This document shows positions 1 to 8,468 of a DNA stretch of 64,000 nucleotides, piece after piece. Each line of letters starts with the position of its first letter. The stretch's first letter is position 1. Both the position numbers and the translations under genes were made by a program. The notes under the pieces were generated by a model that did not search any database, was not told where the DNA came from, and saw nothing but the letters and a program-made list of their open reading frames with translations. This stretch comes from an uncultured Roseobacter sp. (lineage in GTDB: Bacteria > Pseudomonadota > Alphaproteobacteria > Rhodobacterales > Rhodobacteraceae). The stretch is taken from contig NZ_CANLYL010000004.1 in assembly GCF_947495275.1 (NCBI RefSeq), positions 1 to 64,000 on the forward strand. Reading direction: 5' to 3'.

Positions 1-1077
1 GCCCGCCGCCTCGCCCGCAGGCGCCTGCCGTGGATGGTCTTCGACTACATCGATGGTGCCGCGGGGGGGGAAGTCGGTGCCGAAAGAAACCGAAGAGAAC
101 TGGATAAGATGACCCTGAGCCCGCGCATCTTGCGGGACGTCAGCAACCGGTCGCTGGCCACCACGCTGTTTGGTGCGGATGCAGAGCGACCCTTTGGCAT
201 CGCCCCCATGGGGATGTGCAACCTCTCCGGGTCCGGTGCTGACCTGATGCTGGCGCGGCTGGCTGCGCGATACAAGGTGCCGCATGGGGTGTCGACCGTC
301 GCGTCGACACCACTGGAAGAAATAATTGAAGTGGCACAGGGGCATGCGTGGTTTCAAATCTACTTCAGCGGGGACGGGACCGGAACATTCAAGCTGGTGG
401 AACGGGCCAGGCAGGCCGGCTATCAGACTCTTGTGCTGACGGTTGATGTGCCAGAGGTCGGACGCCGACCGCGCGAATTGCGGCATGGGTTCAAAATGCC
501 CTTCCGGATCGGGCCGCGACAGTTTGTGGATTTTGCCCTGCATCCGCGCTGGTCGCTGGCGGCGCTTTTTAAGGGCAAGCCACAAATGGCAAATTTTGAC
601 ATGCCTGGCTATGAGTTCGATCGAACTGAAAGCCGTGCCCGAGCAGATTGGGAAACGCTGGCACGCATGCGAGACGTCTGGCCGGGCAAGCTGGTCGTCA
701 AGGGCGTCCTCAATCTGGAAGATGCGGTGGCGTTGAAATCGAAAGGTGTAGACGGGATACAGGTTTCAAGCCACGGAGCCCGGCAACTGGAAAGTGCGCC
801 ATCGCCCTTTGCCCTGTTGCCGCAAATGCGTCAGGCTGTTGGCCCCGAATTCCCGCTGTTTTTCGACAGCGGATTGCGCAGCGGTGAAGATGCGCTGAAG
901 GCCTTGCTTTCTGGCGCAGATTTTACCTTCTTCGGGCGGATACTCCAATTCGCCATCGCGGCAGGGGGCGAGGAAGGCCTGAACCGGCTCTGGGACATTC
1001 TGAGCGAAGAGATGAGCATTGCCATGGCCCAGATCGGCCTGTGCGATCTGCAAAACCTGCCTGATCCGAAAAGCTGA
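1..1077 (+). CDS. FMN-dependent alpha-hydroxy-acid dehydrogenase (LldD/glycolate-oxidase family), 5' end missing
   Basis: The frame is open from base 1 and enters in the conserved N-terminal segment (ARRRLPWMVFDYIDGAA), so only a short N-terminus lies outside the window; 358 residues are visible. This family oxidises L-2-hydroxy acids such as lactate, glycolate or mandelate with FMN in a TIM barrel. Seen here are the FMN-contacting APMGMCNL strand, the QIYFS segment, SSHGARQLE with the catalytic His and Arg (usual form SNHGGRQLD), and the C-terminal phosphate-binding part SGLRSGEDALKALLSGAD. The usual Asn before the catalytic His is Ser, so the substrate cannot be assigned. It converges on the monooxygenase gene 43 bases away. 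Confidence 0.88.
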   Translation, partial: ARRLARRRLPWMVFDYIDGAAGGEVGAERNRRELDKMTLSPRILRDVSNRSLATTLFGADAERPFGIAPMGMCNLSGSGADLMLARLAARYKVPHGVSTVASTPLEEIIEVAQGHAWFQIYFSGDGTGTFKLVERARQAGYQTLVLTVDVPEVGRRPRELRHGFKMPFRIGPRQFVDFALHPRWSLAALFKGKPQMANFDMPGYEFDRTESRARADWETLARMRDVWPGKLVVKGVLNLEDAVALKSKGVDGIQVSSHGARQLESAPSPFALLPQMRQAVGPEFPLFFDSGLRSGEDALKALLSGADFTFFGRILQFAIAAGGEEGLNRLWDILSEEMSIAMAQIGLCDLQNLPDPKS

Positions 1078-1120
1078 ACCTGCGCCACAGGCGACGGGCT
1101 TTGTGAAAACGCGTCTTCCG

Positions 1121-2608
1121 TCAATCTGCCCGGTAATCCGGTGCCGAGGCCAGAAATTCTCCGTAAGCCGCCGCGTCGGGATACGAAAACTGCTCTGCCA
1201 GTGGATTGCTGCGCTTTGTTTTTCTGGCCCCCATGTCTGCGAGCAATTCATCGAAGTGCTTGAAATGAAAGGGCGCTGAACACAGGCCACCGTAGATTTT
1301 GGCCGCGGGCCGTTCATTTCGTTTCCAGTCCAACATCATGTCGATGTTGCTTTTCATCTCATCTGCGGTGGGCTGCCGGGCCAGCTTGCCATCTGCGTAT
1401 CGGACCAACCAGTTGGCGATCAATTCAGCGGAGAGAACCGTGCAGAAGCTGGAATTGAAACCAACAAAACCCATGTCCGGTAAATCCGGGTTCACGGATA
1501 GGCGGTAAACCCGGTATTGCCCGTCAGCCTCGATCAGCTTGCCCTGACACTCTTTTGACAGATAGGGCACTCCGAGCTTCCAGCCCGTGGCCAGGATCGC
1601 CAGATCACAAGGGACCGTCTCGCCGGTGCTGAGCTTCAACCCCTCTTTCTGGTAGCTGTCAAACGTGCCGATCACCGGGATGATCGTGCCCGCATTCAGA
1701 CACTCAAAAAGACCGGGCGTCACAATCGGAACGGAGCAGGAAACCTCTTTTTCAATTGGCGTTGTCGGCACCATATTGTGTTTCTTGAGGCCCAATTGGA
1801 ACTTCAACAGCGTCTCAAGCCCGCGAAAATTGACCCATACCAGAGGTTTGAAAGCAGCAGCGATCACCCGCTGCAACGGGGTTTTGCCCCATTGATTGAA
1901 CTGCTGCTCCTGCGCCCGCATGTAGAGCAGCCGTTTGAAATTTATCCCACCGACAAAATAAGGGATGCGCCAGACGTTTTTCAGATAGACCAGACGTACG
2001 GATTTCGCACCGGAATTGACCGCATTCACCGCGATATCTGTGGCGGATTTTGACCCACCCAGAACAACCACGTCCTTGTCCTTGACCATATTGGGGTCTG
2101 TGTAATCCGACGAATGCATCACCTGACCACCCTGCGCAATAAATTCATCCTGGCCGGGGTGGGAAAGCACGTTTTTATCCGAAAACTGCCCCGTGCAGAC
2201 GGCAACAAAATCGAAATCTTCCGTCCATTCTCCACCGGTAGCCTCTAAGGTCAATGTCCAGCCCGGTTGGCCGTCAGTGCGGGGCTTCATCGCTGCGACG
2301 TTTGTGTTGAGCCGAAAGAGACGCGCCAATTTGTGTTTTGCGGCATAGGAATGAAGATAGGCGTGGACTTGCGGCCCTTTGGGCCATTCCGGATAGGTAT
2401 CCGGCATTGGGTGGTCGGTGAAACAATAAAGATCCTTGGGAGATTGTGTCTGAACATCCGGGTAAGATCTGGACAACTCCCAAACCCCGCCAAAATCGTG
2501 GCTGCGTTCAAACCCGACCACGCGATGTCCTTTTTCATCAAAGGCTTTGGCGGCGGCAAGCCCGCTTACCCCGCCGCCGATGACTGCGACCTTTTTCCTT
2601 TTGGGCAT
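1121..2608 (-). CDS. Flavin-containing monooxygenase-like NAD(P)-binding protein
   Basis: A 495-residue class B flavoprotein monooxygenase-type protein, close to usual FMO length. The N-terminal FAD Rossmann motif is VAVIGGGVSGLAAAKAF, followed by the FERSHDFGGVWE region. A second dinucleotide motif, VVVLGGSKSATDIAVNA, fits NADPH binding, and ILATGWK is the usual C-terminal FAD-contact motif. The frame stays open a further 85 codons upstream, but that part runs through the cupin gene. The ATG at 2608, with AGGGGAA just before it, begins at the conserved MPKRKKVAVIGGG and is the credible start. It lies 25 bases after the cupin stop, so the two are probably one transcript. The substrate is unknown; nucleophilic N or S oxygenation or Baeyer-Villiger chemistry are family possibilities. 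Confidence 0.87.
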   Translation of the reverse strand: MPKRKKVAVIGGGVSGLAAAKAFDEKGHRVVGFERSHDFGGVWELSRSYPDVQTQSPKDLYCFTDHPMPDTYPEWPKGPQVHAYLHSYAAKHKLARLFRLNTNVAAMKPRTDGQPGWTLTLEATGGEWTEDFDFVAVCTGQFSDKNVLSHPGQDEFIAQGGQVMHSSDYTDPNMVKDKDVVVLGGSKSATDIAVNAVNSGAKSVRLVYLKNVWRIPYFVGGINFKRLLYMRAQEQQFNQWGKTPLQRVIAAAFKPLVWVNFRGLETLLKFQLGLKKHNMVPTTPIEKEVSCSVPIVTPGLFECLNAGTIIPVIGTFDSYQKEGLKLSTGETVPCDLAILATGWKLGVPYLSKECQGKLIEADGQYRVYRLSVNPDLPDMGFVGFNSSFCTVLSAELIANWLVRYADGKLARQPTADEMKSNIDMMLDWKRNERPAAKIYGGLCSAPFHFKHFDELLADMGARKTKRSNPLAEQFSYPDAAAYGEFLASAPDYRAD

Positions 2609-2633
2609 GATTGTTCCCCTGAATTCAGTGTTG

Positions 2634-3074
2634 TTACGCGTCCGCAGGCGGCGGCAGGAAATCGACTTCGTGCAATGCAGAAAGGCGGACCAGTTCTTGC
2701 GGATCTGTAACGCCATCCAGTTCGATGAAAAGGTCAAAGAGTTTACGAGCGGGTGCCACGCCGAATATGCATTTTGCTTCCTTGCCGGAGCGGTTGAAAA
2801 TGCCATGAGCTTCGCCTTTCGGCATCCGCACTGTATCGCCCGGTCCCGCTTTGTGAACATCACCTAGGAATTCCACTTCGAGAGCGCCTGATTGGACGAT
2901 GATCCACTCATCCTGGGTCGGGTGAACATGTGGCGGGACGAAAGTATCGGGCGGCAATGTAGCTTCCCAGACGAACGCGTCATTGCTCAGTAATTTGGGC
3001 ACGTAGGTCTGCCCGACCACATTCCACGACAACCCCTCAATTCCGTTGTTGGCCTTTGTGATGCCTTTTTCCAT
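2634..3074 (-). CDS. Single-domain cupin protein
   Basis: A 146-residue cytosolic cupin. Motif 1 is visible as HVHPTQDEWIIVQSG, giving the two His and one Glu metal ligands. Motif 2 is GDTVRMPKGEAHGIFN, giving the third His. Small cupins of this type act as dioxygenases, isomerases or ligand sensors; nothing here tells which. It is the first gene of a two-gene minus-strand unit with the monooxygenase, and is divergent from an AraC-family regulator 146 bases away. The pairing suggests a small catabolic or detoxification step under AraC control, which is inference. Confidence 0.85.
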   Translation of the reverse strand: MEKGITKANNGIEGLSWNVVGQTYVPKLLSNDAFVWEATLPPDTFVPPHVHPTQDEWIIVQSGALEVEFLGDVHKAGPGDTVRMPKGEAHGIFNRSGKEAKCIFGVAPARKLFDLFIELDGVTDPQELVRLSALHEVDFLPPPADA

Positions 3075-3220
3075 GAAATATCTCCCGTTGATTTGCCATA
3101 GTCTGCGACAGGTTGGTCAAACGACTTATCCAAAAAACGAACCTTTCCGAGGATTGCCGCGATCTTTCTTGCAAAAGACCTCTGTCTGATTAGGCTTCCG
3201 GATCAGCACGAAAGGATCAA
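3075..3220. promoter_or_regulatory. Divergent promoter region, cupin/monooxygenase versus AraC gene
   Basis: This 146-base gap between divergently oriented genes must hold both promoters. No clear AraC-type direct repeat or sigma-70 hexamer pair could be picked out by eye. The call rests on gene orientation only. Confidence 0.4.
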
Positions 3221-4213
3221 ATGACATTTGAGGCTTTGCAGACCAGCGAGGTATTTCTCGCCGACCATCCCCTGCTCAGAACGGGTGATCTCGACGAAGC
3301 GCGGTATTGTGTCGGCCAGAAATTCTGCGATCACCGGCTTGAAATCGCAGGTTGCGGTGCGCCGCTTGCGGTGCAACACAATCACGTTGCGGGTAAAAAC
3401 ATATCGGTGAACTACCTGCACTATGGGGCGGACGTGAATATTGATCCGGGACGTCTTGGCTCTTTTTACCTGCTGCAAATCCCGCTGTCCGGCCGTGCCC
3501 TCATTCAGCACCGAGGCACTGAGGTACAGGCCGGTGTTGACTGTGCATCGTTGCTTAATCCTGACCGGCGCACGCATATGCAATGGCAGGGCTCTTGCCG
3601 GAAGCTCTTGTTGCAAATCCGCAAATCACACCTCGATAACGTCGCCGAGGAGTTAACAGGTGTGCCCTTGCCGGGGCCCATAAGGTTTGATGCCGAGGTC
3701 GATATGACGACAAAAAGCGGGGCCGCTCTGAGGCAGATGGCGTTGTCATGTGCGAAGGCTATAGATGGCGGCCATTTGTTCCGGGGGCCGTTCAGCGGAA
3801 GAGACCTGCGGGTTGAATATGATCTGGCGCAAGCCCTGTTGATCCACCAAAGGAGCAACATTTCGCATGTCATCGACCGCGCGGACAGCGGTGTGTCGCC
3901 GCGTGGTATTCGTCTGGCAATTGAGTTCATCCACGTAAATCTGGGCGAGCCGATTTCCTTGCGAGATATTGCCGGGGCGGCGGATATGAATGTGCGTACA
4001 CTGCAAAAAGGCTTCAAAAGGCGTTTTGGAGTGACGCCGATGCAGTTTGTGAGGAATGCACGCCTGGATGCGGCGCGCTACCACTTGAATGTGCGTCGGG
4101 ATCCGCCGAGCGTGACCAGCGTCGCCTTTGCCAATGGCTTCTCGCATCTGGGCCGGTTCTCTCAGGAATATAAGCTCCGGTTCGGCCATCTGCCGAGCGC
4201 GCTGCATCGGTGA
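3221..4213 (+). CDS. AraC-family transcriptional regulator
   Basis: A 330-residue regulator with an N-terminal ligand-binding region of the AraC_binding_2 type (about residues 30-190) and a C-terminal AraC DNA-binding domain (about 225-328). The two helix-turn-helix units are visible as ISLRDIAGAADMNVRTLQ and SVTSVAFANGFSHLGRFSQE, followed by the family ending FGHLPS. The length is usual for this class. It is transcribed away from the cupin/monooxygenase pair and is the obvious candidate regulator for it. The effector is unknown. Confidence 0.9.
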   Translation: MTFEALQTSEVFLADHPLLRTGDLDEARYCVGQKFCDHRLEIAGCGAPLAVQHNHVAGKNISVNYLHYGADVNIDPGRLGSFYLLQIPLSGRALIQHRGTEVQAGVDCASLLNPDRRTHMQWQGSCRKLLLQIRKSHLDNVAEELTGVPLPGPIRFDAEVDMTTKSGAALRQMALSCAKAIDGGHLFRGPFSGRDLRVEYDLAQALLIHQRSNISHVIDRADSGVSPRGIRLAIEFIHVNLGEPISLRDIAGAADMNVRTLQKGFKRRFGVTPMQFVRNARLDAARYHLNVRRDPPSVTSVAFANGFSHLGRFSQEYKLRFGHLPSALHR

Positions 4214-4385
4214 ACGCCCGCGATTTTGGTCGCCGATCACAGCGGGGATGTGCATGTTGGTAATGGGCCTGTTGGCGGCCGATTGGCGGGAACAGCATTT
4301 GCAGCGTCGGATGGCAAATCAACTGTATAGCGAATCTTTCAGTGGCCAGTCTGTAGCTCAGGTCACGCGATAAGGGAGTTTTCTT

Positions 4386-6068
4386 GTGAAAAAAATCATC
4401 TGGTCGCCTGTGTTGTTTTCGACGCTTGTCTTTTTTGGTGTCTCCGCCGGGGCCCAGAATCTGGTTCTGACAAACGCCGCTGTATTCACAGTCAACGACA
4501 CCAGAGACTGGGCGGAAGCGGTTGCGATCGATGCTGACGGTTTCATTGTTGCGGTGGGATCAGCGACCGAAGTGATCGCCCAGGCCGGGCCACAGGCGGA
4601 TGTCGTTGATCTGGCGGGCAAGATGGTTCTACCGGGGTTCCAGGATATTCATGTGCATGCTGCCGAGGCCGGGATAAATGCCGTTTTATGCCCCTTCGAA
4701 GCATTTGATGATCTGGAAGGCCATATCGCGTCGGTCACGGAATGTACCAAAAACGGTGAAACCGGACCATGGGTGCTGGGCGCGAACGTGAATATGGTCA
4801 ATCTGCTGGAGCTGCATGATAACCCCGTCGCCGTTTTGGACGTGGTTGTCCCGGACAGACCCGTCTTGATCCTGGATGACATCGGGCATGGAGCCTGGGC
4901 CAATTCGCGGGCATTGGAAGCGGTGGGATACGACCGGGCCGTGGATCAGAACAACGGCAACATCATTTTGCGGAATGCAGCGGGCACGCCCAATGGCATC
5001 GTTCTGGAAAATGCACCGCATAATCTGCGGTCGGCGGCCTTTCCGCCAACTCAGGGAAATCTGGATTTTGCTTACGACAGCCTGCTTGATGCAGCCGCAG
5101 AACTTAATCGCAACGGCATAACGTCCGTGAGTGACGCGGGTGGCTACTGGCCTCAGGGCCACCATCAGGTGTGGAACTGGGCGGAGGACGCAGGTGTGCT
5201 GACACTGCGTGCCTCCAACGCGTTCTATATCTATCCGGATCGCCCGTTGGATGATCAACTCTCTGAACTACGCGCGATTTTTCACAATGATCCTGACCGC
5301 AGGGTGCGGTTCAACGTGGCCAAAATCTATGTGGATGGCATTCTGAGCCAGGCAACAGGCGCCCTGCTGGAGCCTTATGAAAAAGCTTTGGCTCTGCCTA
5401 CCGAGGAAGAACGCGGATTTCTGTATTTTGAAAAGCAAGCGCTCTTTCGAGCCGCGCGGGAGCTGAGTGCCGCTGGATTTCAGCTCCATTTTCACGTCAC
5501 CGGAGATTATGGAACCCGCCTGGCGCTGGACGCGATTGAACAGGCCGACCCTCAATCCGGTCCACATCGGCTGACGCACATCTACCTTGCCCATCCCAGC
5601 GATTATCCACGCTTTGCCGAGTTAAACGTGATTGCTGATCTGCAACTTGCGCCAAGTGCGTTGAGTGCGGAATATCAAAACTTCATCGGCGCGTTTATCG
5701 GGGACCGTGTGGACCGCTTGCTGCCCGCCGGCGCTTTGCTTGACGCGGGTGCGACAGTCACCTTGAGCAGTGACTGGGACGCCGATGAGTTGAATCCCAT
5801 GGTCAAAATCGCGGCGGCGGTCGGCCGGGAAAACAACGGGTTCCCGGATGTGGCCAGCGCCATTGAAGCGATGACAATCAATGCAGCCATTGCATTGCGG
5901 CACGCGGATCGCACCGGGTCTATTGAGGTCGGTAAATTTGCCGATCTTGTGGTGTTGAGCGGCAATATTCTTGACATGCCGATATCTGAGATCGCCACCG
6001 TCACGATAGAGGCAACACTCCTGCAAGGAGAGGTGGTGTTTGATCGGGTTGGTCAGTTCGAAAGGTAG
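4386..6068 (+). CDS. Exported amidohydrolase, YtcJ-like (amidohydrolase 3 family)
   Basis: A 560-residue metal-dependent hydrolase. The first 23 residues form a Sec signal peptide (MKKIIWSPVL then a hydrophobic run ending in SAGA), so it should act in the periplasm, although many YtcJ relatives are cytosolic. The metal HxH motif is at about 89-91 (DIHVHAAE). Further ligand regions are FHVTGDYGTRLALDAI, the HIYLAHPSD segment and the late Asp in SSDWDADELNP. The C-terminal stretch GSIEVGKFADLVVLSG is the standard beta-sandwich return. These proteins hydrolyse C-N bonds of poorly defined substrates. It has no close operon partner. Confidence 0.88.
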   Translation: MKKIIWSPVLFSTLVFFGVSAGAQNLVLTNAAVFTVNDTRDWAEAVAIDADGFIVAVGSATEVIAQAGPQADVVDLAGKMVLPGFQDIHVHAAEAGINAVLCPFEAFDDLEGHIASVTECTKNGETGPWVLGANVNMVNLLELHDNPVAVLDVVVPDRPVLILDDIGHGAWANSRALEAVGYDRAVDQNNGNIILRNAAGTPNGIVLENAPHNLRSAAFPPTQGNLDFAYDSLLDAAAELNRNGITSVSDAGGYWPQGHHQVWNWAEDAGVLTLRASNAFYIYPDRPLDDQLSELRAIFHNDPDRRVRFNVAKIYVDGILSQATGALLEPYEKALALPTEEERGFLYFEKQALFRAARELSAAGFQLHFHVTGDYGTRLALDAIEQADPQSGPHRLTHIYLAHPSDYPRFAELNVIADLQLAPSALSAEYQNFIGAFIGDRVDRLLPAGALLDAGATVTLSSDWDADELNPMVKIAAAVGRENNGFPDVASAIEAMTINAAIALRHADRTGSIEVGKFADLVVLSGNILDMPISEIATVTIEATLLQGEVVFDRVGQFER

Positions 6069-6119
6069 AATGGCCGCGCCGTATGATCAGAATAATATTT
6101 TATTTTCAGTATATTAAAT

Positions 6120-6138
6120 GCGTTATCTAATGTAACGC
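6120..6138. repeat. Short inverted repeat GCGTTA-N7-TAACGC
   Basis: A 6-base perfect inverted repeat in the AT-rich gap between the amidohydrolase and the acetyltransferase gene that starts at 6244. It could be an operator or a weak hairpin. Nothing else supports a function. Confidence 0.3.
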
Positions 6139-6243
6139 GTAGCGAATTTTTCTGATCCAAAATGCGCGCCGAGAGACAGGATTTGCGTGCGCGGCGTGTC
6201 GCATCTAAAGCTGGTGTTGTGCAGAACAGGAGAGGTGTAGGTC

Positions 6244-6804
6244 ATGGTCAAAACTGAACGCCAGAAGATGGCGGCGGGTGAATGGTACACCTGCCTTGAC
6301 GATGAACTTGAGGCACTTAGGGTGGCGGCCCGTGCAGCGGTCCATCAGCACAATTCTCTACCGCCTGAGGCGCGCGGTGCCATCGGGCCAAAGCTTGGCC
6401 AACTCATCGAGGCACAGGGTGCCATTATCGAAGCTCCTTTTCATTGCGCTTATGGGATCAATATCAAGCTTGGCCATCACGTCTTCTTGAATGCCGGCTG
6501 CACCATTCTTGATTGCGCTGAAGTGATCATCGGCGACCAATGCCAGCTTGGACCAAACGTTCAGATCTATTGCGCGGAACATCATAAGGATCCGGTCAAA
6601 CGATGCGTGGACGGTCTTGAGATCGCGCATCCGGTGCATATCGGCCAACGCGTCTGGATTGGCGGGGGAGCGATCATTCTTGCGGGTGTTACGGTTGGAG
6701 ATGGCGCGGTCATCGGCGCGGGTAGCGTTGTTACAAAGGATGTAGAGCCCGGACAGCTCGTCGCTGGAAATCCTGCGCGGAACTTACCGCCCCGGCATCG
6801 CTGA
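6244..6804 (+). CDS. Sugar O-acetyltransferase (maltose/galactoside acetyltransferase family)
   Basis: A 186-residue acetyl-CoA-dependent acetyltransferase. The N-terminal helical Mac domain begins KTERQKMAAGEWYTCLDDEL. It is followed by left-handed beta-helix hexapeptide turns (for example VHIGQRVWIGGGAIILAGV and VIGAGSVVTKDV). The active-site loop is CAEHHKDPVKR, whose His is the expected catalytic base, and the protein ends in VAGNPARNLPPR. The length matches Maa/NodL/LacA proteins, which work as cytosolic trimers. The ATG follows AGGAGAGG at about 6229. No sugar-pathway genes are nearby, so the acceptor sugar is unknown. Confidence 0.9.
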   Translation: MVKTERQKMAAGEWYTCLDDELEALRVAARAAVHQHNSLPPEARGAIGPKLGQLIEAQGAIIEAPFHCAYGINIKLGHHVFLNAGCTILDCAEVIIGDQCQLGPNVQIYCAEHHKDPVKRCVDGLEIAHPVHIGQRVWIGGGAIILAGVTVGDGAVIGAGSVVTKDVEPGQLVAGNPARNLPPRHR

Positions 6805-7284
6805 GCTTTCGCAATCATGGCGTTATGCGAAAAAGCTGCGTCACCCGACGCTGCCTGAAATCAGAGATTTCAACGCATTAGGTGCTGCGTGATGTCTCAC
6901 GCATTTCGTCAAACGCTAAAATTGGGCAGATCGAGTTATTCTTGACCCGATCCGGGCAATCTGATCGCGCAGCAAAGGTCTGGCTTCAACTGCTACGGAG
7001 CGTTTGTGGCGGGAATACCCGGGGCTCAGATACAGGGCGATAAATCGGCCAACCACAGCTATCGGTTGTTTTTTTTCCGCTTACCGCGTTCAATGGGCCG
7101 AAGACTCAAAATGATACAGGAAGTTCAGCTCGTCATTTCGGTCAGTTGACATGCGTGGTTGTCGAACCTGTGCGGAACAAAGTCTTGAGTTACGCAGAAC
7201 TGATCATGGCAGGTCAGGGAATGTGCCCGGTTTGCAGGGCGCATGGGTTGCTCAAACGTCACGGCCATAACGGGAGGACATTTC
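6805..7284. other. 480-base stretch without a recognised gene
   Basis: No convincing reading frame was found on either strand, and no tRNA-like fold or intact transposase was recognised. The only structured element is a terminator-like hairpin at 7050-7076. The promoter of the binding-protein/BCCT unit should lie in the last 200 bases, but no hexamers were clear. Confidence 0.5.
7050..7076 (+). terminator. Weak hairpin followed by eight T
   Basis: CAACC, a 9-base loop and GGTTG are followed directly by eight T on the + strand. The stem is only 5 base pairs, so this is a weak intrinsic terminator candidate. It lies 246 bases after the acetyltransferase stop, in otherwise empty sequence. Confidence 0.3.
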
Positions 7285-8436
7285 ATGAAACGACATCGAA
7301 CCAGGTTTTCTGGGGCATTCATTGCGCTTGTTGCGGCAGCGGCTTTTCTGAGCGCTGCCTCGGTGCATGCGCAGACGGCAGAAGGTTCATCTGCATCGTC
7401 GCAACCGGAAATCACCTTCACTTCCTGGACCGGTCCTTACATGCGCAGCCAGATGCTGGGGTTTGTCAGGCCGTACGAGGAAGAAAACGCGGTCCGCATC
7501 CATGTCGACCATTACAATGGCGGCATTGATGAAATCCGAAATCAGGTGGAAAGCGCGAACGTCATCTGGGATGTTGTTGATCTGACGCAGGCGGATTCTT
7601 TGCGGGCTTGCAAAGAAGGGCTTCTGGAAGACCTGTCTGGGATCGCTTTGCCGAATGGTGCGGATGGTGCTGCATCGGGTGACGATTTCGTCCCGGGCGC
7701 GCTGAATGATTGTGGCGTTGGGGTGATCGTCTGGGCGACCGCTTTTGCCTATAGCAATTCGGAATTTGCCGACAACCCACCAACTACCATCGCGGATTTC
7801 TTCGACACGGATGCCTACCCAGGCGCGCGCGCCATTCGGGATGACCCCTCGGTGATCATGGAGTGGGCGTTGATGGCAGATGGGGTGGCGCGCAAGGACG
7901 TCTACCCGATGCTTGAAACCGAAGAAGGTGTCGCGCAGGCCTTCGCCAAGATGGACGAGATCAGGTCCGGCCTGCAAGTCTGGCAAGCGGGCCGGGAACC
8001 GGTGCGGATGTTGAACTCGGGCGACGTGACCATGTCGATGATCTGGGCCACGACGGGTGTGACGGCCTCGCAGGAAGAGGGCGCGGATTTCACCGTGAAC
8101 ATGGACGGGCGCGTGATTGAGCTGGACCTGTTCGGCATTCCGAAAGGCAGCCGCTACAAATCGCAGGCAATTGAGTTCATTCGGTATGCGAGTAGCACCA
8201 AAGCCCTGGCTGACATGGTGTCTCATCTGCCCAACGGGCCGACGCGCAAATCATCCCTGGCGCTTTTGTCGGACGCGACTTTGAATCAGATCCCCAACGG
8301 TCCGGCCTATGAAGACAAACAGTTCATTCGGTCGGATGCAGAATGGTGGGCCGAAAATCATGCCCGTCTGGAGGAGCAATTTGACATCTGGATGTCTGCC
8401 GGAGCCCGACAGGGTGCCGCTGGCACAGTCCGCTAA
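7285..8436 (+). CDS. Periplasmic solute-binding protein, PotD/spermidine-putrescine type
   Basis: A 383-residue ABC-type extracellular binding protein. The signal peptide is MKRHRTRF plus a hydrophobic core ending SASVHAQ. The mature start EITFTSWTGPYMRSQ and later WDVVDLTQAD and GVGVIVWATAFAY are typical of the polyamine-binding subfamily (SBP_bac_8/PotD fold). An upstream in-frame ATG at 7243 exists, but the ATG at 7285 has GGAGGA eight bases before it and begins the signal peptide. No ABC permease or ATPase is adjacent; the next gene, 32 bases on, is a BCCT secondary carrier. The ligand is likely a cationic amine, by family only. Confidence 0.87.
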   Translation: MKRHRTRFSGAFIALVAAAAFLSAASVHAQTAEGSSASSQPEITFTSWTGPYMRSQMLGFVRPYEEENAVRIHVDHYNGGIDEIRNQVESANVIWDVVDLTQADSLRACKEGLLEDLSGIALPNGADGAASGDDFVPGALNDCGVGVIVWATAFAYSNSEFADNPPTTIADFFDTDAYPGARAIRDDPSVIMEWALMADGVARKDVYPMLETEEGVAQAFAKMDEIRSGLQVWQAGREPVRMLNSGDVTMSMIWATTGVTASQEEGADFTVNMDGRVIELDLFGIPKGSRYKSQAIEFIRYASSTKALADMVSHLPNGPTRKSSLALLSDATLNQIPNGPAYEDKQFIRSDAEWWAENHARLEEQFDIWMSAGARQGAAGTVR

Positions 8437-8468
8437 GCCGGAAAACAGGACATAGAGGTACTAACAAG

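Noticed and set aside
2608-2863. Longer monooxygenase start at 2863
   Set aside because: The extra 85 codons run antisense-free through the cupin gene in another frame and show no family sequence; the ATG at 2608 has a good ribosome site and begins the FAD motif.
6805-7240. Possible transposase remnant in the empty region
   Set aside because: No frame longer than a few dozen codons resembled a transposase, and no terminal inverted repeats or target duplications were seen.
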